Made by a program: the position numbers and the translations under genes
Shown here: positions 61,301 to 64,000 of the stretch, in pieces
Layout of the letters: each line of letters opens with the position of its first letter
Position numbering within the stretch: position 1 is the first letter of the stretch
Source of the DNA: Salvator merianae
Lineage: Eukaryota > Chordata > Lepidosauria > Squamata > Teiidae
Direction: 5' to 3'
Assembly (NCBI GenBank): GCA_003586115.2
Contig: QVOM02000119.1
Location: 42,782,521 to 42,846,520 of the forward strand
Length of the DNA: 64,000 nt
Notes under the pieces: generated by a model
The model's input: the letters and a program-made list of their open reading frames with translations, nothing else
Told to the model about the DNA's origin: nothing
Database searches by the model: none

Positions 61301-63773
61301 AGAACGCCTCACTGCAGAAAAAGATCCTTTCATAAAGACAGCCTGAATGAAGGATCTGAAAGCATGGACATCAAAAAAGGGAACCTAGTTCTCCTTGGCC
61401 AAAACAGAGCAATAAGAATCAGCTGTGCCCATTCCCTCCATAGGAACCTGTAAATTATGGGAAGAGGGGAGAATGCACAGAGGAGACTCTTTGGCCACAG
61501 GGCTGACAGCGCATCTGCTGCCAAGACCCTGGGGTCCCGATGTGTGTAGATGCATAGGGGAATCTGATGATTCATCTTGGACGCAAAGATGTCTGCTGAT
61601 GGAAGGCCCCCAAGGTCCACAAAGTTCCAAAAAAACTGCACAGTTGAGCTGACAGTCTGACTAAGGTACATTGACCTCGCTGAGATTGTCGATGAGTTAG
61701 TTGAGATTCCCCTGTGGAAACTGACAAAAGATGAAATTCCACCCAGGAAAACAGCTTGGTGGACAAGGCCATTAAGGACTTGGACCTAGCGTTCCCCTGA
61801 TTCATAATATGAGCTTTGGCCATAACACTGTCGTTGGCCACCAAAATATGCCTCCCCTGTAGAAGAGAGGTCTGCGAGAATAGGAAAATGGTCTTGAGTT
61901 CTAGCCAAATGATCTGATGCTTGCACTCAGTGGGCCCCACGACCCTTAGATAGTTCTGCCTTACTTGGAGAGGCTTGCATCAGATGTCACCAACTGCCTG
62001 CCAGGATCTCCAGGGGGACTTCCCTCTCCAGGGTACAATGGTCTAGCCACCAATCTAGTGACTGCCTAACCTTCTGCGATAGGGAGACACATAGGCTTTG
62101 GAAATGGAAAATGAACGCCCCAAACGCTTGGAGAAACCATTGGAAAGATCTAGCATGAAATCTAGCCCGGGGCCAGATGTCAATAACCAAAATAATCTTT
62201 CCTAGGAGAGATGCTAGGAAAAGGACATTGACTTGATTGGCACTTAGCCTTTACTGAAAGGGCCATGATGGCATCTGTTCATTCTCGTGCTGGAGACACT
62301 AGAGATGTGTCCAGGAGGACCCCCAGATAAATAAGGCTATGGGCTAAGGGTCAGGAAACTTTTCTCCCTGTTGATGAGGAAACTGTGGGAAGAGAACAGA
62401 TCTATGGCCATCTGGATTCCATGCTGAAAAGGGTAAGTAGAATGATCAAGGAGCTGCAACACCTTCCTTATGAGATCAGGTTGCAACGTCTAGGTCTCTT
62501 CAGCCTTGAAAGATGGCATTTAAGACAGTACCCGAACACCTTACTTTTGTTGATACAGCCCAGAATTGCTGTTTCCTTTTTAAAATCCACATTTTAGACT
62601 AAGGTCTAGAAATACCACTAGATCTCTTTCAAAGGCACTGCTGTGCCAGTTATCCTGTATGTGCATCTGATTATGCCAACCTAAACAAAAGAATTTACTT
62701 CTATATCATCAAAAATGTATTTAATAGTTTTAACACGGTTTTCTTTCCTCAAGATCATAATAAATATATTTTGCTTCTGTCTATTAAAGACAGCAGAATC
62801 CAACATACAGCCATTGAAATGTTACTGAACTAAAATCTACAGCAAACCGAGGCGACAGGGCCAATGGCACAAAAACATGTCAGCAGCATGCAGTGCACTA
62901 CATATTGGATCGTCCTATTTTCAGTTATTAGCCACTGGCTTAATTGTGTTGACCTCCTATAAACAAAGCATTCTGTTACAATCTCAATGCTCTGGAATGT
63001 CACATGACTTCATGACTTCTCACCTCTTACTATTTCATGGAAGATAAAATTGAGCCTTTCCTTTTTCAGAATGCTTCTGAGTGGATGCTCTTACCTGGCC
63101 ACTTTTGTACACAGATATTTATCTATATTAATGGCAATTTAAATAGGATTTTTCTTTAAATTTGTTCTAGTTTGGTTTGAAATTTGTTGGAAATAATGCT
63201 TTTCCCCCTGAAACATCAAACACAATTAAACTTAAAATTGGCTGTCAACAAAAGCTGCTAAGGATACTGTTTACTGTCCTTTACCCAGCTCCACATTTCA
63301 CCTTCTAACCATGGGTAGGTAAGATCTATTTCTGAAAAGAACAGGAAGCATAAAGTGTCTATGGAGAACAGGGCTGAAACTAAAACACCACAGTGTTTAC
63401 TTCTGTGCCCCTGCCAACGCTAAAGTCACTTATGAATCACAAGCAGTTAGAAAAAGATGACTTTCTTGGGAAGCTTTAGAACACATTAAGGTTGCATCTC
63501 CATATTTCAAAGTATTATTTACATTGTTTTTATGCCACCGCTGGGTCTAAAAGGAGAGTAGCAACATACTATTGCTATTGCTTTGATAGTATAATTTCTG
63601 CCTGAGTGTTATACTACAGACCTGCACTCCAATTTTTCCCATGCAGGAAAAAATTAATTATATATGTAGTATGGGGATTTTTACCTGTATTCACAGGAGT
63701 TTGAAAGGTAGTCGACGTGGCATCTCCTACATTTCTTTTGGATTCTAACATCTGTCTCACTGTGCCAGCATTT
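36973..63773 (-). CDS. ATF7IP: Activating transcription factor 7-interacting protein, eight 3' exons
   Basis: Exons in transcript order: 63773-63685, 56390-55746, 55051-54966, 47227-47149, 44813-44655, 43930-43748, 41282-41170 and 37389-36973 (stop TAA at 36975-36973). All have GT-AG borders and compatible phases, giving about 589 residues of the C-terminal half. ATF7IP (MCAF1) is a nuclear adaptor that stabilises the H3K9 methyltransferase SETDB1 and links it to MBD1 and SUMO-modified factors for gene silencing. Visible here: a long Ser/Thr/Gln-rich linker, the SUMO-interaction motif [11 protein letters not shown], Pro-rich linkers and the C-terminal fibronectin type III domain (MBD1-binding region in mammals). 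The acidic N-terminus lies beyond the window. Frames are clean in all exons. Introns are large and full of transposons. Confidence 0.95.
37735..37975 (+). mobile_element. LINE (L2-like) 3' fragment
   Basis: The plus strand reads [20 protein letters not shown], the C-terminal L2 RT block. It then degrades to a 3' end 'aattgtaaattgctttttggttctgattcaaagaagtggtat'. It lies in the last ATF7IP intron, antisense to the gene. Confidence 0.7.
37976..40157 (-). other. ATF7IP: ATF7IP intron sequence, largely unassigned
   Basis: Holds a (TG)9(AG)n microsatellite at 38581-38608 and T/G-rich text at 38200-38400. Open frames near 38351-38929 overlap each other and have no recognised product. Confidence 0.55.
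40158..40585. mobile_element. TA-flanked MITE (Tc1/mariner-like)
   Basis: The element proper is 40160-40583 (424 bp). The left end CTGTATTTTATGCCTTATAA continues GACACAC; the complement of the right end is CCGTATTTCATGCCTTATAA, continuing GACACAC. Only about two mismatches occur in 27 bp. It is flanked by TA on both sides, as expected of Tc1/mariner insertion. No transposase. Confidence 0.82.
40586..41169 (-). other. ATF7IP: ATF7IP intron with GACTCCAACTC motif cluster
   Basis: The stretch 40755-40840 contains GGAGTCAGAGTTGG, GACTCCAACTTC and GACTCTAACTCTGC. The same theme occurs within the MITE at 40450-40520. This suggests a further repeat broken across the two. Confidence 0.4.
41170..41282 (-). 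CDS. ATF7IP: ATF7IP exon
   Basis: 113 bp, phase 1 to phase 0. It encodes [16 protein letters not shown] through HHRPPQVHS. Acceptor TTTGTGTAG, donor TTCA|GTAAGT. Confidence 0.93.
41283..42420 (-). other. ATF7IP: ATF7IP intron sequence without recognised features
   Basis: AT-rich. A plus-strand frame at 41250-41711 (153 codons) overlaps an ATF7IP exon antisense and has no recognisable domain. Confidence 0.55.
42430..43600 (+). mobile_element. L1 LINE, ORF2 C-terminal remnant
   Basis: Across frames the plus strand reads [19 protein letters not shown] (42745-42805), [20 protein letters not shown] (42865-42925), [15 protein letters not shown] (43138-43180), [12 protein letters not shown] and [14 protein letters not shown] (43230-43280). 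This is the order of the reptilian L1 ORF2 C-terminus, including the CxxC of its terminal cysteine motif. Stops and shifts throughout. It lies in an ATF7IP intron, antisense. Confidence 0.88.
43748..43930 (-). CDS. ATF7IP: ATF7IP exon
   Basis: 183 bp, phase 1 to phase 1. It encodes [16 protein letters not shown] through QVNPQNSG, a low-complexity linker. Acceptor GCTTCCAG, donor CTG|GTAAGT. Confidence 0.92.
44655..44813 (-). CDS. ATF7IP: ATF7IP exon
   Basis: 159 bp, phase 1 to phase 1. It encodes [16 protein letters not shown] through TTIHVLPT. Acceptor TTTCCTAAG, donor ACAG|GTAATG (weaker than usual). Confidence 0.9.
44814..47148 (-). other. ATF7IP: ATF7IP intron
   Basis: No exon recognised. 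It contains the repeat at 46225-46365. Open frames at 45110-45578 and 46605-47122 have no recognisable product. Confidence 0.55.
46225..46365 (+). repeat. dispersed repeat copy (SINE-like, second copy)
   Basis: 'tagtctgttgcagcaaac', then 'caaagactaaaaaatgtatatttctataagctttcatggac', then 'cttcatcagatg'. Same family and orientation as 17690-17840. Confidence 0.65.
47149..47227 (-). CDS. ATF7IP: ATF7IP exon with SUMO-interaction motif
   Basis: 79 bp, phase 0 to phase 1. It encodes [11 protein letters not shown], then [15 protein letters not shown]. The hydrophobic VIDL core followed by acidic residues is a classical SUMO-interaction motif, known in ATF7IP for binding SUMO-modified partners. Acceptor ATCTTCCAG, donor AGG|GTAAGT. 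Confidence 0.94.
47228..48590 (-). other. ATF7IP: ATF7IP intron
   Basis: AT-rich to about 48120. The moderately GC-rich part 48140-48580 directly precedes the L2-like LINE and may be its 5' UTR or ORF1 region; I cannot show this. TAGAGTTGTGCAC at 48138 resembles the hAT-like end at 56539. Confidence 0.45.
48590..50120 (+). mobile_element. L2-like LINE, endonuclease to RT linker
   Basis: Plus-strand blocks: [20 protein letters not shown] (48900-48957; endonuclease), [12 protein letters not shown] (49205-49240; GDFNIH), [10 protein letters not shown] (49332-49361), [13 protein letters not shown] (49410-49448; SDH block), [13 protein letters not shown] (50018-50056). Frames are interrupted. It is a sister copy of 18940-20112, sharing order and text. 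Confidence 0.85.
50121..51486 (-). other. ATF7IP: ATF7IP intron sequence without recognised features
   Basis: No supported exon or familiar repeat. Confidence 0.5.
51487..51867 (-). mobile_element. GC-rich hAT MITE, copy 3 (with 8-bp TSD)
   Basis: The element proper is 51495-51859 (365 bp). Left end CAGTGGTGTAGCTA; complement of right end CACTGGCGTAGCAA. Exact 8-bp duplications AGACACAC lie at 51487-51494 and 51860-51867. It closely resembles copy 1, sharing CGGGGCGGACCAAA, GGCGGCAGC and a GGCGAGCGAGCGGC tandem block that has a different number of units. CpG-rich, no transposase. Confidence 0.93.
52838..53119 (+). mobile_element. GC-rich hAT MITE, copy 4 (with 8-bp TSD)
   Basis: The element proper is 52846-53111 (266 bp). 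Left end CAGTGGCATAGGAAG (one CpG decayed to CA); complement of right end CAGTGGCGTAGCTGA. Exact 8-bp duplications CTTATGAT lie at 52838-52845 and 53112-53119. Same subtype and orientation as copy 2. Confidence 0.93.
53230..53405 (+). mobile_element. possible truncated L1 3' end
   Basis: 'gatgttttatgcttaataaaaattattaaaaagaaggggg' resembles an L1 3' UTR with A-rich tail. It ends where the Tigger relic begins. No target duplication recognised. Confidence 0.35.
53420..54420 (-). pseudogene. Tigger/pogo-family transposase relic
   Basis: Minus-strand frame 53890-54276 reads [20 protein letters not shown], then [32 protein letters not shown] and [18 protein letters not shown]. This is the CENP-B-type helix-turn-helix DNA-binding domain. 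Further on (53398-53679), [18 protein letters not shown] then [16 protein letters not shown] is the DDE nuclease part; the usual LLLDNAPGH block has His for the catalytic Asp. Frames are broken between blocks. Terminal inverted repeats were not identified. Confidence 0.88.
54860..54946 (+). mobile_element. LINE 3' tail with (AAAT)n
   Basis: 'tatagggcaggataaaaatgcaaataaataaataaataaat' is the standard end of an L2/CR1-type element with a tetranucleotide tail, directly upstream of an ATF7IP exon border. Confidence 0.65.
54966..55051 (-). CDS. ATF7IP: ATF7IP exon
   Basis: 86 bp, phase 1 to phase 0. It encodes [17 protein letters not shown], then [11 protein letters not shown], a Pro/Ala-rich linker. 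Acceptor ACTTCCACAG, donor CACAG|GTACTT. Confidence 0.9.
55052..55745 (-). other. ATF7IP: ATF7IP intron without recognised features
   Basis: AT-rich sequence between the Ser/Thr-rich exon and the next exon. No repeat recognised. Confidence 0.6.
55746..56390 (-). CDS. ATF7IP: ATF7IP large exon, Ser/Thr/Gln-rich region
   Basis: 645 bp, about 215 codons, phase 1 to phase 1. It is dominated by Ser, Thr, Pro, Gln and Val with no folded domain visible. Recognisable stretches: [33 protein letters not shown] and [18 protein letters not shown]. Acceptor TTTTCTATAG, donor GTTG|GTAAGT. Confidence 0.93.
56539..57073. mobile_element. possible hAT-like MITE (TAGGGATATGC ends)
   Basis: Left end TAGGGATATGCCAAAC; complement of the right end TAGAACTATGCAAGAAC. 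The flanking octamers GTACCTTC and GTGCCTCC agree at 6 of 8, as an aged hAT duplication might. The interior contains repeated 'aaccaaac..ggttcaa' text and no transposase. Confidence 0.45.
57340..57620 (+). pseudogene. CR1 ORF1 start (zinc-finger-like and coiled-coil part)
   Basis: The plus frame 57342-57617 reads [20 protein letters not shown] then [17 protein letters not shown] CxxC-type cysteine cluster followed by a heptad-like charged helix is the normal N-terminal layout of CR1 ORF1. The frame then breaks. Confidence 0.65.
57890..58250 (+). pseudogene. CR1 ORF1 esterase-like domain remnant
   Basis: The plus strand reads [20 protein letters not shown] and then [37 protein letters not shown] and [20 protein letters not shown]. 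This matches the SGNH-esterase-like half of CR1 ORF1 (VHVGTNDIG..; LHLN..G). It is collinear with the ORF1 start upstream and ORF2 downstream. Confidence 0.75.
59940..60190 (-). mobile_element. LINE 3' end (L2/CR1 type) with (AC)11
   Basis: 'tatttattttatttatatttttatcttgccctatacccacaggttatgac' is the complement of a LINE tail and 3' UTR. 'gtcagagtaaataggtatatctttgccagtcttctgaatg' continues it. A perfect (AC)11 run lies at 60009-60030. Confidence 0.6.
60590..61300 (-). pseudogene. tyrosine recombinase remnant (second DIRS copy)
   Basis: Near 60740-60610 the minus strand reads [20 protein letters not shown] then [20 protein letters not shown]. This is the C-terminal recombinase block with HFTR in place of HSTR, so the conserved His and Arg are kept, and the final H.YR motif is recognisable. 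Frames upstream are broken. Confidence 0.75.
61330..61940 (-). pseudogene. RNase H and linker remnant (second DIRS copy)
   Basis: The minus frame 61572-61940 reads [51 protein letters not shown] and [11 protein letters not shown], the DIRS RNase H core. Asp of the usual TDN is replaced (ANDS). The overlapping frame 61330-61671 continues into [15 protein letters not shown], the conserved linker. Confidence 0.82.
62430..62528 (+). mobile_element. CR1 RT C-terminal fragment, plus orientation
   Basis: The plus strand reads [20 protein letters not shown] then [11 protein letters not shown], the CR1 'TKMIKGLE.LPYEERL..LGLFSLEKRRLRG' block. It abuts the DIRS fragment on its left and an oppositely oriented CR1 piece on its right. 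Confidence 0.8.
62530..62680 (-). mobile_element. CR1-type RT fragment, minus orientation
   Basis: The plus text 'gatacagcccagaattgctgtttcc', then 'ctagatctctttcaaaggcactgctgtgccag', is the complement of the CR1 RT/DLG region just upstream of the block at 62430-62528 (minus: AILGCIN-like text). The pair is therefore an inverted head-to-head join. Confidence 0.65.
62681..63684 (-). other. ATF7IP: ATF7IP intron without recognised features
   Basis: AT-rich, no supported exon or repeat. It ends at the donor GTAAAA of the exon at 63685-63773. Confidence 0.55.
63685..63773 (-). CDS. ATF7IP: ATF7IP exon, most 5' one assigned here
   Basis: 89 bp, phase 2 to phase 1. It encodes [16 protein letters not shown] through FQTPVNT. 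Acceptor TTCTGTAG, donor ACAG|GTAAAA. Assigned to ATF7IP from strand, matching phase and spacing, as well as sequence character. Confidence 0.8.
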
Positions 63774-64000
63774 CTACAGAACAAAAATTCAGTTATGCTA
63801 AACGGCAGAGACCCAATAATGAAAAATATACACATATCAAAATATATGAATATGGCATTCTTCATTATTTTCTTATTCAACAACATTTCATTCACAATAG
63901 CAGTTGGATCGGCATAATGCTCACATACTGCTTCGTCTTGAAAAACAGACAACAAAAATTAGTTCCAACTTTCATTTTCCAAAACCATGATTCTTTTATT

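Larger units (their letters stand above)
60560..62430 (-). mobile_element. second DIRS-like retrotransposon fragment
   Basis: Minus-strand order: RT C-terminal part (62430-62180; [12 protein letters not shown]), RNase H (61940-61570), the post-RNase H linker (61671-61330; [34 protein letters not shown]) and tyrosine recombinase (about 61300-60590). Same module order as 12312-17683. It is cut on both sides: the gag and RT N-terminal part are missing and no inverted ends were found. Confidence 0.82.

Noticed and set aside
1..64000. CRISPR array, phage, operon or other prokaryote-type system
   Set aside because: The sequence is spliced vertebrate DNA with LINEs and hAT elements. The only regular short repeats are microsatellites, with no spacer pattern.

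Overview
This is vertebrate nuclear DNA, most likely from a squamate reptile. The evidence is spliced exons with GT-AG borders and a mixed load of old and young CR1, L2-like and L1 LINEs, DIRS-type tyrosine-recombinase retrotransposons, and hAT, Tigger and TA-flanked DNA transposons. The squamate call is inference from the repeat mix; the gene calls rest on conserved exons.

There are only two protein-coding genes, and both are cut by the window edges. The last six exons of PLBD1 (phospholipase B-like 1, a lysosomal N-terminal-nucleophile hydrolase) lie on the + strand at 2054-10937, with a poly(A) signal at 11002. Eight 3' exons of ATF7IP (MCAF1, a chromatin adaptor of SETDB1/MBD1) lie on the - strand from 63773 down to the stop codon at 36973. 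They encode a Ser/Thr-rich linker, a SUMO-interaction motif and the C-terminal fibronectin type III domain. The genes converge tail to tail, as their mammalian orthologues do, and their products are not known to work together.

The roughly 26 kb between the genes, and the large introns, are mostly decayed mobile elements. By region: 3.06-4.5 kb, a short inverted-repeat element and a LINE 3' end inside a PLBD1 intron. 11.1-11.8 kb, a LINE fragment. 12.3-17.7 kb, a nearly whole DIRS-like element with inverted ends, interrupted by a truncated L1. 18.1-20.1 kb, CR1 and L2-like pieces. 21.3 and 25.7 kb, two GC-rich hAT MITEs. 29.7-32.3 kb, an L2-like LINE carrying a nested hAT MITE with a perfect 8-bp duplication and a second, unidentified insert. 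40.2 kb, a TA-flanked MITE. 42.4-43.6 kb, an L1 ORF2 remnant. 48.6-50.1 kb, a second copy of the L2-like family seen at 19-20 kb. 51.5 and 52.8 kb, two more GC-rich hAT MITEs. 53.4-54.4 kb, a Tigger transposase relic. 56.5 kb, another possible hAT MITE. 57.3-59.9 kb, a CR1 with ORF1 and ORF2 remains. 60.6-62.4 kb, a second DIRS fragment abutting an internally inverted CR1 piece.

The most notable structure is one family of very GC-rich non-autonomous hAT elements. It is present four times (two copies in each orientation), each bounded by an exact 8-bp target-site duplication. I saw no tRNA, rRNA, CRISPR array or bacterial-type system.
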